From positions 558,001 to 622,000 of the forward strand of contig NZ_JBKBEU010000001.1 of the NCBI RefSeq assembly GCF_047372505.1: 64,000 nt of DNA, written 5' to 3'. Positions within the stretch are counted from its first letter, which is position 1. The number at the start of each line of letters is the position of its first letter. This DNA comes from Phaeobacter cretensis. Its GTDB lineage: Bacteria > Pseudomonadota > Alphaproteobacteria > Rhodobacterales > Rhodobacteraceae. The position numbers and the translations under genes are program-made. Positions 1-8,202 of this stretch are shown here, one piece after another. The notes beneath the pieces are model-generated. The model had not been told where the DNA came from, made no database searches, and worked only from the letters and a program-made list of their open reading frames with translations.

Positions 1-1163
1 ACCACATTGGTGACGCCGGTTTCCTCCTGCAGCACCAACTGGGTGTTGCGTGCAATGCGGGCGGAGAAGTCAGTGGGCAATGCGATGGCTTCGTCGAGAG
101 CATTGGTGTGCAGGGACTGGGTACCGCCGAGAACCGCTGACATCGCCTCATAGGCGGTACGGATCACGTTGTTATAGGGATCCTGCTCCTGCAAGGACAC
201 GCCCGAGGTCTGGCAATGAGTGCGCAGCATTTTGGAGCGGTCGCTTTTGGCATCAAAATCAGTCATCACCCGATGCCACAACGTACGGGCGGCGCGCAAC
301 TTTGCGATTTCCATAAAGAAATTCATGCCGATCGCAAAGAAGAACGACAGACGGCCGGCGAATTTATCGACATCCATGCCTGCGTCCATTGCAGCGCGTA
401 CATATTCTCGACCGTCCGCCAGCGTATAGGCCAACTCTTGCACGAGGTTCGCGCCGGCCTCCTGCATGTGGTAGCCGGAGATCGAGATTGAATTGAATTT
501 CGGCATCTCGTTCGAGGTATATTCAATGATATCCGAAATGATCCGCATCGAGGGATCCGGCGGATAGATATAGGTGTTGCGGACCATGAATTCCTTCAGA
601 ATGTCGTTCTGAATGGTGCCCGCAAGCAGGGCTTTGTCATGGCCCTGCTCCTCACCCGCGACAATGAAACTGGCGAGGATCGGGATCACTGCACCGTTCA
701 TGGTCATCGAGACCGAAACCTGATCCAGTGGGATACCGTCGAACAGGATTTTCATGTCCTCAACCGAGTCGATGGCCACGCCGGCCTTACCGACATCGCC
801 CATCACACGGGGGTGGTCGCTGTCATAGCCGCGGTGGGTGGCAAGATCGAACGCAACCGAGACACCTTGCTGACCTGCCGCGAGATTGCGACGGTAGAAT
901 GCGTTGGATTCTTCGGCCGTGGAGAAACCCGCATATTGGCGGATGGTCCAGGGGCGACCTGCGTACATTGTCGCCTTTACACCACGGGTAAAGGGGCCAA
1001 AGCCCGGCATGGTGCCCATATGAGGCAGATCCTGAGTATCGACCTCGGTATATAGCGGTTTTACATCAATACCTTCCAAGGTATTCCAGGTCAGCCCGTC
1101 CAGCGGGCGGCCACGCAGTTCTTTTTCAGCCAGTGTCCGCCAATCGTCGGTTTTGGTCGTCAT
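1..1163 (-). CDS. scpA: Methylmalonyl-CoA mutase, N-terminal part (cut by window start)
   Basis: Cobalamin-dependent mutase that interconverts methylmalonyl-CoA and succinyl-CoA, the last step of propionyl-CoA assimilation. About 387 N-terminal residues are present, beginning MTTKTDDWRTL at 1163 with an AGGA-type ribosome site just upstream. The substrate-barrel signatures RQYAGFSTAEESN and VAFDLATHRGYDSDHPRV are readable. The C-terminal B12-binding domain lies outside the window. The gene is on the same strand as pccA and pccB and downstream of them, as expected for a propionate operon. Its first 38 bases overlap the end of the sulfotransferase-like gene. The symbol could equally be bhbA or mcm; the family assignment is firm. 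Confidence 0.95.
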   Translation of the reverse strand, partial: MTTKTDDWRTLAEKELRGRPLDGLTWNTLEGIDVKPLYTEVDTQDLPHMGTMPGFGPFTRGVKATMYAGRPWTIRQYAGFSTAEESNAFYRRNLAAGQQGVSVAFDLATHRGYDSDHPRVMGDVGKAGVAIDSVEDMKILFDGIPLDQVSVSMTMNGAVIPILASFIVAGEEQGHDKALLAGTIQNDILKEFMVRNTYIYPPDPSMRIISDIIEYTSNEMPKFNSISISGYHMQEAGANLVQELAYTLADGREYVRAAMDAGMDVDKFAGRLSFFFAIGMNFFMEIAKLRAARTLWHRVMTDFDAKSDRSKMLRTHCQTSGVSLQEQDPYNNVIRTAYEAMSAVLGGTQSLHTNALDEAIALPTDFSARIARNTQLVLQEETGVTNV

Positions 1164-2061
1164 CGGGAGTTCCTCTTGTCAGGTCATATGGGGGCGGGTT
1201 CGAGCCCGCCGCGTGTTTGTCAGGGTCGCACATCAGCTCTGCCAGACCATCGGCACCGCTGTGCAACCACATCAGATCATCGGCATAGCGCTCGCGCAGC
1301 GCCGCAGATTGAATGTCGGTAAATGGGCTCCACCGCCCCTGACCACGTGGCAGATCGCGGGCCACGTTAGGGGCCAAGCGATGGCGCAGCGTCGGGAGCC
1401 CGTCGGAGCAGTTGATCCGGTCAGAAAGCGGGCGTCTCGGCAACCGGGTGCCGATCAACAGCGACAGCTGTACTTCGGGGCGATCGCCATAGGTTTCATA
1501 GGGCATCACCCGGATTCGGGCATTCGGCATGCCGCAGGCGATATCCGTGATTACATCGCGCCAACTGCGTGGATGGGCAGCAATCCGGCCCAAGAGATCA
1601 GCAGAAGGCAGGGGATGGCCATTGGCCACCATCTTGGTCATCAACGACGTCCAGAACCGATCCGGGCTGCGCAGGTTCAGCATCACATCGCACACCTGAC
1701 CATCAAAAGCTGCATCGAACCGCGCCATGCGCAAACCCGCGTCTGCATATAGCTGGCGTTGCCGGATAAGATCATGAGGTGAGCCCATCAGGTTGGCATC
1801 ACTGATAAAAAGGCGTTTGCTGCCGCTGGTCCGTTCGGACGCCAGGCGCAACCGCAGACGACCGCGCGCACGGGTAACCAGATCGCGCCCCACCGCAGAT
1901 ACTGGCCCCGGCTGAATGCCGTGCAATAGCCCGTCGCCGGTCTGCTCCTCGCCCCAGAAGGCTGTGCCATCGCGACGTAACGCTTCCTCGTTATGGGCAA
2001 GAAAGCCCTGAAAATACCCGGTAGCACAGCGGTGCGCGCCGACATGCAGCATGATTTCCAT
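1126..2061 (-). CDS. Sulfotransferase-like protein
   Basis: A 311-aa protein starting MEIMLHVGAHRCATGYFQ. The motif HVGAHRxATGxFQ at residues 6-18 matches the 5'-phosphosulfate-binding loop of roseobacter sulfotransferase-like proteins (usual form HxGAHKTATTxLQ), although a Cys and a Gly replace the usual Thr residues. The open frame extends far upstream of 2061, but that part is antisense to the DUF4174 gene and lacks protein-like composition, so the start at 2061 is chosen. The gene ends 38 bases inside the mutase gene, suggesting translational coupling. The acceptor is unknown, and nothing in propionate metabolism predicts one. The altered P-loop leaves activity open. Confidence 0.7.
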   Translation of the reverse strand: MEIMLHVGAHRCATGYFQGFLAHNEEALRRDGTAFWGEEQTGDGLLHGIQPGPVSAVGRDLVTRARGRLRLRLASERTSGSKRLFISDANLMGSPHDLIRQRQLYADAGLRMARFDAAFDGQVCDVMLNLRSPDRFWTSLMTKMVANGHPLPSADLLGRIAAHPRSWRDVITDIACGMPNARIRVMPYETYGDRPEVQLSLLIGTRLPRRPLSDRINCSDGLPTLRHRLAPNVARDLPRGQGRWSPFTDIQSAALRERYADDLMWLHSGADGLAELMCDPDKHAAGSNPPPYDLTRGTPDDDQNRRLADTG

Positions 2062-2263
2062 GGTCAGTCCTATCCCGATCGTGGCGCCACGCGATACGGG
2101 CAGCCCGGTTTGCAGAGGCCAAGAGGTTGCCACGGGTGGGTTGACAATAGAGTTAATACGACGGGTACATCTTCTGTGCGGGGTGTGTTTTTTTGTGTGC
2201 CTAGTGGGATTGCCCATCGCAATTACCGTGAACGGGCATATATTCATCGCTACAGGAGAGCTG

Positions 2264-2884
2264 ATGAAACACTTGTTTGTCTTTGCAAAAACCGGATTTG
2301 GGTCATGGGCCTGGCCTTGTGAGCGACGCCCTGGCACAGCGTGTGCTTTGGGAGCGGCAGTTCTACTGGCTGCTGGTCTGCCCTTGGCTACTATTGCCCA
2401 AGAAGCCATACCTGCAGCGGCTGACGACGCAGCGACACTCACTACGCCACTTGAGATCGGCGCGGCAGACGATGCGGATGCCGAGCGGGTTGACGTGACC
2501 GAGCAGGCCGAGGATCCCGTCACCCGGTTGATCCGCGCTGGTGACAGCGTTGATCTGGACAGTTTGTTGTGGCTGCAACGGCCAATTGTTGTTTTTGCCG
2601 ACAGCCCTGCCGATCCGCAGTACCATGAGCAGATGGAACGTCTGACCGAAGGAGCCGCTGCCCTGCTTGAGCGAGACGTGATCGTGCTGACGGACACAGA
2701 CCCGAGCATAAAATCCGCTCTTCGTAAAAAGCTGCGACCGCGTGGGTTCATGATGGTGCTAATGGGCAAAGATGGTGGTGTCAAACTGCGCAAACCGCAG
2801 CCCTGGACCGTGCGAGAGTTGAGCCGGACCATCGATAAATTTCCCGACCGGCTGCGCGAAGTTGAGGAACGGCGCGGCAGCTGA
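2264..2884 (+). CDS. DUF4174-family exported protein
   Basis: A 206-aa protein starting at ATG 2264 behind an AGGAGAG ribosome site (2254-2260). It has an N-terminal hydrophobic segment (about residues 26-45) that looks like a signal peptide or anchor ending near TIAQEAIPA. An acidic linker follows, then a DUF4174-like domain with LDSLLWLQRPIVVFADS and the later phrase RGFMMVLMGKDGGVK. DUF4174 is thought to have a thioredoxin-like or peroxiredoxin-like fold, but no CxxC is present here. The gene is transcribed against the surrounding propionate genes and diverges from the sulfotransferase-like gene, so it is probably not part of that operon. The function is unknown. Confidence 0.75.
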   Translation: MKHLFVFAKTGFGSWAWPCERRPGTACALGAAVLLAAGLPLATIAQEAIPAAADDAATLTTPLEIGAADDADAERVDVTEQAEDPVTRLIRAGDSVDLDSLLWLQRPIVVFADSPADPQYHEQMERLTEGAAALLERDVIVLTDTDPSIKSALRKKLRPRGFMMVLMGKDGGVKLRKPQPWTVRELSRTIDKFPDRLREVEERRGS

Positions 2885-2972
2885 ACCGATATCGACCAGC
2901 TGCGACCAGAGCATTCACCCAGCCTGCCGCCGGAGCAAACCCGTCTTTGGTTCGAAGTAACACCGCGGCGCA

Positions 2973-3500
2973 TCACGGCCCCCCGCCCTGCGCGTAGAAC
3001 AGGCGCCTGTTGGCACGGTCAACAACGGCTACAAACTTTGAGCGAGGTTCGTAGATCAGCACCGAGGTCGGATCGAGCAGCGCTAGGAGATACGCCTGGC
3101 TCACCTCTTCCAGCATACAATCCTTGCCAACGATACCTGCGGCAAAGATACGATTGCCACGTCCCTGATCCAGCGTCATCACCTGCACAGACACCATATT
3201 CGGTGACAAACCTTCCACTTCAAATGCGACGGGATTGTTATCGTCCAGCTGGCGCAGCCCGGCCGGGATCGACCGGGCCTTGGTCAACACGGATGAAATG
3301 CGGGTGGCCTTGATCTCAAACACGCCAGCCGCGCAGTTGTTGCGAGAGAAGTAGTACTGTGTCTCCCCCAGCTGCACCCAATCGCGGACGGCGGCGCGGG
3401 CCGCCGCCTCATCTTGCAAGGCACAGCCCGCCAGCCCCGAAAGGACCAGCGCCAGACAGGCGACACGCGCCAATTTGCGATATGGCTGCACCAACATCAT
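2973..3500 (-). CDS. Putative lipoprotein downstream of pccA
   Basis: A 175-aa protein with an N-terminal hydrophobic stretch ending in LSGLAGC, a lipobox that predicts lipidation at the Cys near residue 26. The mature part contains two more cysteines (in NNCAAG and GKDCML) that could form a disulfide. No enzymatic motif is recognised. It lies 6 bases after the pccA stop on the same strand and is almost certainly co-transcribed with pccA. A lipoprotein at this position suggests an envelope function conserved in synteny rather than catalysis in the CoA pathway. The exact start could be the first or second Met. Confidence 0.75.
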   Translation of the reverse strand: MMLVQPYRKLARVACLALVLSGLAGCALQDEAAARAAVRDWVQLGETQYYFSRNNCAAGVFEIKATRISSVLTKARSIPAGLRQLDDNNPVAFEVEGLSPNMVSVQVMTLDQGRGNRIFAAGIVGKDCMLEEVSQAYLLALLDPTSVLIYEPRSKFVAVVDRANRRLFYAQGGGP

Positions 3501-3506
3501 TAGGTG

Positions 3507-5552
3507 TTATTCGAATTCCATGATCACTTCGTCAACGGCGAGACTATCGCCCGCTGCCGCATTGATGGCGCTGACCACACCTTTGCGTTCGGCGCGCAAG
3601 ATGTTTTCCATCTTCATCGCCTCAATCGTGCAAAGCGACTGGCCTTCCTGGACCTCGTCACCAACTTCGACTTCCAGCTTCACGACCAGACCCGGCATCG
3701 GGCAGAGCAGCAGCTTGGAAGTATCAGGGGCAACTTTTTCCGGCATCAGTTTTGCCAGCTCGGCCTGACGCTGGGTGCGGACATGGACCTTCAGATCGGC
3801 GCCACGCGAGCGGATGCGGAAACCGCCGGAGATCTTCCCTACTTTCAGCATCAGACTGTCATCACCCACGGAGAGCCGCGCCAGTTGATCACCGGGTGTC
3901 CAGTCCGAGGCGATGCGCAAATCGCTACCATCATCGAACCGTACGGTCGCGCCATCCCGGTCTGCATCTACAGTGACGTTGAAGTCCTCGCCCTGAAGAG
4001 TGACGACCCAGTCGCTGCCAACCTTCCGTTCGTGATTGTCCATCCGGCCGGACACTCGGGTCCGGCGGATTTCAGCAACCCGGTGCATGGCTGCAGAGGC
4101 CGCTGCGATCTTGCGAAGATCCTCTGTCGGCAGTTCGACCCCAACGAAGCCTTCGGGATATTGCTCCTCAATAAAGGCGGTGGTCATGGTACCTGCGATA
4201 AAGATCGGATGATCCATCACCGCGCTGAGGAACGGCAGGTTATGACCGATGCCTTCGACCTCAAACCCATCAAGCGCGTCGCGCATCGCAGCAATTGCCG
4301 CATCGCGAGTGGGCCCCCAGGTGCAGAGCTTGGCGATCATCGGGTCATAATACATAGAGATCTCGCCGCCCTCAAAGACGCCGGTATCATTGCGCACGGC
4401 CAGATTACCAGCAGGCGCATCTCCCTGCCATTTTCCACTGTCGTGCAGCGGGCCTGCGGCAACTTCGGCAGGCGGACGATAGCGGGTCAGACGCCCGATG
4501 GAGGGCAGGAAACCGCGATAGGGGTCTTCGGCATAGAGACGATTTTCAATGGCCCAGCCGTTCAGTTTGACATCATTTTGGTTGATCGACAGTGGCTCTC
4601 CGCCTGCGATGCGGATCATCTGCTCTACCAGATCAACGCCGGTGATCAGCTCGGTCACCGGATGTTCCACCTGCAGACGGGTGTTCATTTCCAGAAAGTA
4701 GAAATTCTTGTTGCCATCAACGATGAATTCCACGGTTCCGGCAGAGGCGTAGCCGACAGCCTTGGCCAGCGCGACGGCCTGCTCGCCCATGGCCCGGCGG
4801 GTCGATTCATCAAGGAAAGGCGATGGCGCCTCTTCCACAACTTTCTGGTTCCGGCGCTGGATCGAGCATTCTCGCTCTCCAAGATAAATGCCGTTACCAT
4901 GTGCATCACATAGCACCTGAATTTCGATGTGACGTGGTTGGGTCACAAATTTCTCAATAAAGATCCGGTCATCCCCAAAGGAATTCGCGGCCTCATTCTT
5001 GGAGGACTGAAAACCTTCGCGGGCCTCTTCGTCACTCCAGGCAATCCGCATCCCCTTGCCACCGCCACCGGCCGAGGCTTTGATCATCACCGGGTAGCCG
5101 ATCTCATTGGAGATTTTCACCGCTTCATCAGCATCGGCAATCAGGCCCATGTAGCCCGGAACGGTGCTGACACCGGCTTCCTGCGCGATTTTCTTCGAGG
5201 TGATCTTGTCACCCATGCTTTCGATCGCATTGACTGGCGGGCCAACAAAGGCAACACCTTTGGCCGACAAGGCCTCGGCGAATTTGGCGTTTTCAGACAG
5301 GAAGCCATAGCCGGGGTGCACCGCTTGCGCGCCAGTGGCACGGATCGCCTCCATCACCTTGTCGATGACGATATAGGACTGGTTGGCAGGTGGCGGGCCG
5401 ATGTGGACAGCCTCATCGGACATTTTCACATGCAGGGACTGTTTGTCCGCGTCCGAGTAAATGGCGACGGTCTTGATGCCCATCTTACGGGCGGTCTTGA
5501 TGACTCGGCAGGCGATCTCGCCCCGGTTGGCAATCAGGATCTTCTCAAACAT
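3507..5552 (-). CDS. pccA: Propionyl-CoA carboxylase alpha subunit (biotin carboxylase + BCCP)
   Basis: A 681-aa biotin-containing subunit that carboxylates its own biotin with ATP and bicarbonate and passes the CO2 to PccB to make methylmalonyl-CoA. It starts MFEKILIANRGEIACRV at 5552. The biotin-carboxylase domain covers roughly residues 1-450, with the ATP-grasp glycine loop AGGGGKGMRI at 161-170. A PCC-type linker domain follows. The biotinyl domain ends with EAMKMEN, placing the biotinylated lysine at about 647. The length is normal for alphaproteobacterial PccA. A terminator-like hairpin lies between this gene and the upstream small lipoprotein gene, so pccA may have its own promoter or rely on read-through. 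Confidence 0.97.
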   Translation of the reverse strand: MFEKILIANRGEIACRVIKTARKMGIKTVAIYSDADKQSLHVKMSDEAVHIGPPPANQSYIVIDKVMEAIRATGAQAVHPGYGFLSENAKFAEALSAKGVAFVGPPVNAIESMGDKITSKKIAQEAGVSTVPGYMGLIADADEAVKISNEIGYPVMIKASAGGGGKGMRIAWSDEEAREGFQSSKNEAANSFGDDRIFIEKFVTQPRHIEIQVLCDAHGNGIYLGERECSIQRRNQKVVEEAPSPFLDESTRRAMGEQAVALAKAVGYASAGTVEFIVDGNKNFYFLEMNTRLQVEHPVTELITGVDLVEQMIRIAGGEPLSINQNDVKLNGWAIENRLYAEDPYRGFLPSIGRLTRYRPPAEVAAGPLHDSGKWQGDAPAGNLAVRNDTGVFEGGEISMYYDPMIAKLCTWGPTRDAAIAAMRDALDGFEVEGIGHNLPFLSAVMDHPIFIAGTMTTAFIEEQYPEGFVGVELPTEDLRKIAAASAAMHRVAEIRRTRVSGRMDNHERKVGSDWVVTLQGEDFNVTVDADRDGATVRFDDGSDLRIASDWTPGDQLARLSVGDDSLMLKVGKISGGFRIRSRGADLKVHVRTQRQAELAKLMPEKVAPDTSKLLLCPMPGLVVKLEVEVGDEVQEGQSLCTIEAMKMENILRAERKGVVSAINAAAGDSLAVDEVIMEFE

Positions 5553-5628
5553 TGGCTGTCCCTTGTCTTCGGTGTCTTCGGAGAGTGACGAGGCCCTGCC
5601 CCGCCGCCCCTTTGGCGTTGTCGAAACA

Positions 5629-5665
5629 CAAAAAAGACCGCGCCGGAGAAAACTCCGGGCGCAGC
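5629..5665 (-). terminator. Rho-independent terminator between small lipoprotein gene and pccA
   Basis: A GC-rich stem (GCGCC-GGAG / CTCC-GGGCGC with one bulge) closes a four-base AAAA loop. On the minus strand it is followed by a run of six T (the A run at 5630-5635). It lies about 120 bases after the stop of the 67-aa lipoprotein gene and before pccA, so it could attenuate transcription into pccA. Confidence 0.65.
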
Positions 5666-5785
5666 CTTTGTGCGGTGGATATGCGACGTTGGCCGTTGCC
5701 ACATATGGGCAGACGGTCAGGCGCCGGGCATGTCTGGCGATACGCTGTCGTACGTTGTACGGCGCCGGTCGTCAGGCCCGCAGAT

Positions 5786-5989
5786 CTAGCACTTGCGCGG
5801 GTTTTCCTTGCAATAGATGACATTGGCGGCTGCCCCGACAGCAGCACCTGCAACCAGATTGCCATTGAGAAGCGCCGAGCCAACCGCGCCGGCACCCGCA
5901 CCATAGACGACCTGTTCGCCCGTGGTGTCGCCACAGGCGGCGAGTGTGGTGCAAAGACCGAAAGCCGCGAGAATGAATTTTGCCTGCAT
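5786..5989 (-). CDS. Small lipoprotein with glycine/alanine-rich segment
   Basis: A 67-aa protein starting MQAKFILAAFGLCTTLAAC. The lipobox LAAC predicts lipidation at about Cys19, leaving a mature peptide of 49 residues. This contains a small-residue segment (GAGAGAVGSALL...VAGAAVGAAANV) similar to glycine-zipper envelope peptides, and it ends with a cysteine pair, YCKENPRKC. It sits upstream of pccA on the same strand. Its own terminator-like hairpin follows, so it can be expressed separately. No enzymatic function is suggested. Glycine-zipper lipoproteins often associate with the outer membrane, but that is inference here. Confidence 0.7.
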   Translation of the reverse strand: MQAKFILAAFGLCTTLAACGDTTGEQVVYGAGAGAVGSALLNGNLVAGAAVGAAANVIYCKENPRKC

Positions 5990-6542
5990 AGGGGTGATCC
6001 TTCGTTGTGTGATCCAAGCTCTGCGCAACTGATTGCAAGAGCCCCGACATGAGACAAGGACATCCATTGTGACGCGATGGAATGCGCAGAAGCCTGCCAA
6101 ACACTGGGGGGCAATTGGCAAGCTTCCGCCTTTGCATCCAAGGAAAAAATGGGCAGGCCGCGATTGGGGGGGCAAGCCTGCCCTTCCAGGCGAAGGGGCT
6201 GGATCAGATGCACGACAGGCTGACCTGTCACGGCGAGATTGCACGCCTTACGTCTTAGAAACATCCCCCGAGTTGCAAAACACACCAATTTGGCGAGAAG
6301 TTGCGCAAACCAACAACTGCTCTGCAGGATTATGCCGAAATCACTCTGAAATGGCCCAATCCTCGACCAGATCGTATCACGCCCTCGCATCTCAACCCGC
6401 CACCGCAGGGTCTGAGATCTTGGCGTCTCATTGCGGTGCAAAGGCAAGAGATGCGTCGAGGTTCGAGCCTCACAGACTTGCTGTAGCGACCCCATGCCGG
6501 GGCCATTGCGAACAAGGTGATGATCGGACCTGACGCACATCC
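5990..6542. other. Non-coding gap in the propionate cluster
   Basis: This 550-base stretch has no convincing gene. The several open frames crossing it have poor composition and no start context. The part near 5990 must hold the promoter of the 67-aa lipoprotein gene. The only clear structure is a minus-strand terminator at 6142-6183. Between it and 6542 the sequence could be a long 3' untranslated region of the 118-aa gene. Confidence 0.5.
6142..6183 (-). terminator. Strong rho-independent terminator
   Basis: An 8-bp perfect stem, GGGCAGGC / GCCTGCCC (6151-6158 with 6176-6183), has a 17-base loop. On the minus strand it is followed by A and then six T (6144-6149 on plus). It ends a minus-strand transcript from the 118-aa gene about 360 bases upstream, or from an unrecognised small RNA. 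Confidence 0.75.
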
Positions 6543-6899
6543 CTAGCGCGCGCTTCCGTCGAAGACTTCAGGAAAGGACAGCTGCGCGGCATCAACGTCG
6601 ATGACAAGCAGTGCTTCGTAGCTGTCGGGATCAAACGGGTCTTCAGCCGCGATCACTTCGCGGCCAAACAGCCAGCTGAGACGACCGGCATCAAGATTGC
6701 CGCGTTCAAACGGCTGGTCGCCAAAACAATCCCAAAGCGCCTGCATAAACCCGGCATCCGCGCGCCGGTCGGCAGGGCGGCGATCACGAAAGCGTTCGCG
6801 CCGGGTAATGGGCGTCACCCCTTTGGGGTTAGGACGTCGGATGATGAATTGGAAATCGGTGCCCGGCAAACGGCCGGGAAAGCCGCGGTGTTTTAGCAT
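6543..6899 (-). CDS. Conserved-looking hypothetical protein in propionate cluster
   Basis: A 118-aa cytoplasmic protein starting MLKHRGFPGRLPGTDFQF. It has a basic N-terminal half rich in Arg (RRERFRDRRPADRR) and an acidic, hydrophobic C-terminal half. There is no signal peptide and no recognised motif. It lies between pccB and pccA, where Rhodobacteraceae propionate clusters carry small open reading frames of unknown role, so a house-keeping link to the carboxylase is possible but unproven. The strand and codon use match its neighbours. The first Met is used as start; no better ribosome site was found further in. Confidence 0.65.
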   Translation of the reverse strand: MLKHRGFPGRLPGTDFQFIIRRPNPKGVTPITRRERFRDRRPADRRADAGFMQALWDCFGDQPFERGNLDAGRLSWLFGREVIAAEDPFDPDSYEALLVIDVDAAQLSFPEVFDGSAR

Positions 6900-6934
6900 A
6901 TTGGTGCCTCCAGTCCGGCACCCCGCGGGACGGT

Positions 6935-6960
6935 GGGGTCCGGCCGCAGGGCCGGACCCC
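6935..6960. terminator. Perfect 11-bp hairpin after 46-aa lipoprotein gene
   Basis: GGGGTCCGGCC (6935-6945) pairs with GGCCGGACCCC (6950-6960) across a GCAG loop. It lies directly after the stop of the minus-strand 46-aa gene. There is no T run on either side, so it may be an RNA-stabilising structure or a factor-assisted terminator rather than a classical one. Confidence 0.55.
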
Positions 6961-6968
6961 TGTAGTGA

Positions 6969-7109
6969 TTACTTGTATTTGCCGGTGTAAACTGGCTCAG
7001 CCGAAATCGGCTCGGGCTCAACAACGACGTATTCTTCTTCCTGCTGTGCACAGGCTGTGACGGCAGCAAGCAGGCCCGCCAGGGCAACGAGTTTGATACT
7101 CTTGGACAT
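6969..7109 (-). CDS. Tiny lipoprotein (46 aa)
   Basis: A short gene encoding MSKSIKLVALAGLLAAVTAC followed by a 26-residue tail, QQEEEYVVVEP and so on. The signal peptide and lipobox (AVTAC) are clear, and the mature peptide is acidic and ends YTGKYK. It resembles the many tiny roseobacter lipoproteins of the form ...TACAQ...EPVYTGKY. It lies between the DUF6497-like gene and the 118-aa gene on the same strand and is followed by a perfect hairpin. Its function is unknown. At this length only the signal peptide, sensible codon use and strand context support it. Confidence 0.65.
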   Translation of the reverse strand: MSKSIKLVALAGLLAAVTACAQQEEEYVVVEPEPISAEPVYTGKYK

Positions 7110-7392
7110 TTCTGTCTCCCAATTGTGTCTTTGAAACTTGCGCGGGCCATGGCCGGCGCCTGCCTCATCCTCAAATAACAGATCACACGGATGTGACCCG
7201 CCGCGAGAGTAACCGAGAAGTATGTGGTTTCACATCCCAAAGCTGCGCGCCCAGCCAGTTCCGGTGGCAAAGCTGCAAAAAAGCGCCAGTCTTCAGCTGG
7301 CATAGGCGTCTTTGCGTCGCCAAATGACACCGAAATTGACGGCGTCACTCTCGCATTCATGGCTGGAACGTCGGATGGTAGGCATGAAATCA

Positions 7393-7920
7393 TCAGAATG
7401 CCTCCCAGATGCAGCTGTCACCGTCGGGACGATAGCTTTCAAAGAACTGAGTTGCAGACGCATCGGCCTGGCCAAATTCCACCGCACGATCGGAGAGCGA
7501 GATCACGATACGGCTGGGTGTCAACGCATGTTCGCGCAGATAGGCAAGCGCAAGAGACTGACACAGATGATCCATATCCGGGGCAGCCTGTTCGTAACTG
7601 ATCTTGGCTGCACCCCGAGCAATTTGCGGCGCAAGAAAGCGAAACCTCACCCACAGCTCGCCAGTTTGGTCGTCCAAAAGCACCTCTTGCAGATCAACCG
7701 TCTGCCCTGATGGCAGTTCGATGGCCAGCGACCCAGCTCGTGCAGGCTGAGCCCATCCGCAGATACAGATCCCGAAAGCGAGAACGCCGACGCTTACAAA
7801 AGAACGAATAGCAAGCTCAATACCGCAGCCCCGACCCCAAAAACGATGGGCTCCTCCTGTCGGGGCTGCAGGCGCTGCACACGCGGTGCGCGCTGTTCGA
7901 TATGAGCTGGCGCGGATCAT
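7393..7920 (-). CDS. Exported DUF6497-like protein
   Basis: A frame of up to 175 aa. A hydrophobic signal sequence (FVSVGVLAFGICICGWAQPARA) precedes a mature domain of about 112 residues starting AGSLAIELPSGQTVDLQEV, with two conserved-looking cysteines (DHLCQSL and DSCIWEAF, the latter at the C terminus). The true start is probably inside the frame, near the signal peptide. I associate it with the roseobacter DUF6497 family from its overall pattern; this is recollection, not a search. It lies just downstream of pccB on the same strand. No catalytic residues are evident. A periplasmic location is expected. Confidence 0.65.
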   Translation of the reverse strand: MIRASSYRTARTACAAPAAPTGGAHRFWGRGCGIELAIRSFVSVGVLAFGICICGWAQPARAGSLAIELPSGQTVDLQEVLLDDQTGELWVRFRFLAPQIARGAAKISYEQAAPDMDHLCQSLALAYLREHALTPSRIVISLSDRAVEFGQADASATQFFESYRPDGDSCIWEAF

Positions 7921-7971
7921 GGGGCAGATTCGGTTCCGGTGTCAAACAAAGACGCATTTCTAGGCGCAAAC

Positions 7972-7989
7972 ATTTGAGATCGCTCAAAT
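7972..7989. promoter_or_regulatory. Inverted repeat upstream of the DUF6497-like gene
   Basis: ATTTGAG-ATCG-CTCAAAT is a perfect 7-bp inverted repeat with a 4-base spacer, lying about 50 bases upstream of the DUF6497-like open frame in the 280-base gap after pccB. It has the shape of an operator for a dimeric regulator. It differs from the TTTGCAAA boxes near pccB, so another regulator would be needed. Confidence 0.4.
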
Positions 7990-8202
7990 TGATCGCATTT
8001 TGCGAACAATCTGCACGATTCAGGTGTCATTGGTTCCAGTCCGCTGATTTTCAACAGGCTTTCCCTACAAACGCGGCGACAAATCCAGGCACATCCATGG
8101 GTGGTCATCTGCGTTGCATCCTAATTAATCCGCACAGCCAAGGCGATATTCACCTTTGAGCGCAAGGGTCTGGGGCGAGGAAATTCGGAACAGGTCCGGA
8201 TT

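Noticed and set aside
2062..2976. Extended N-terminal part of the sulfotransferase-like frame
   Set aside because: It is antisense to the DUF4174 gene and has Arg/Ser-rich composition with no protein-like features. The internal Met at 2061 gives a normal N terminus.
3504..4913. Long plus-strand open frame opposite pccA
   Set aside because: It is antisense to pccA, with no domains or ribosome site. It arises from strong codon bias in a GC-rich gene.
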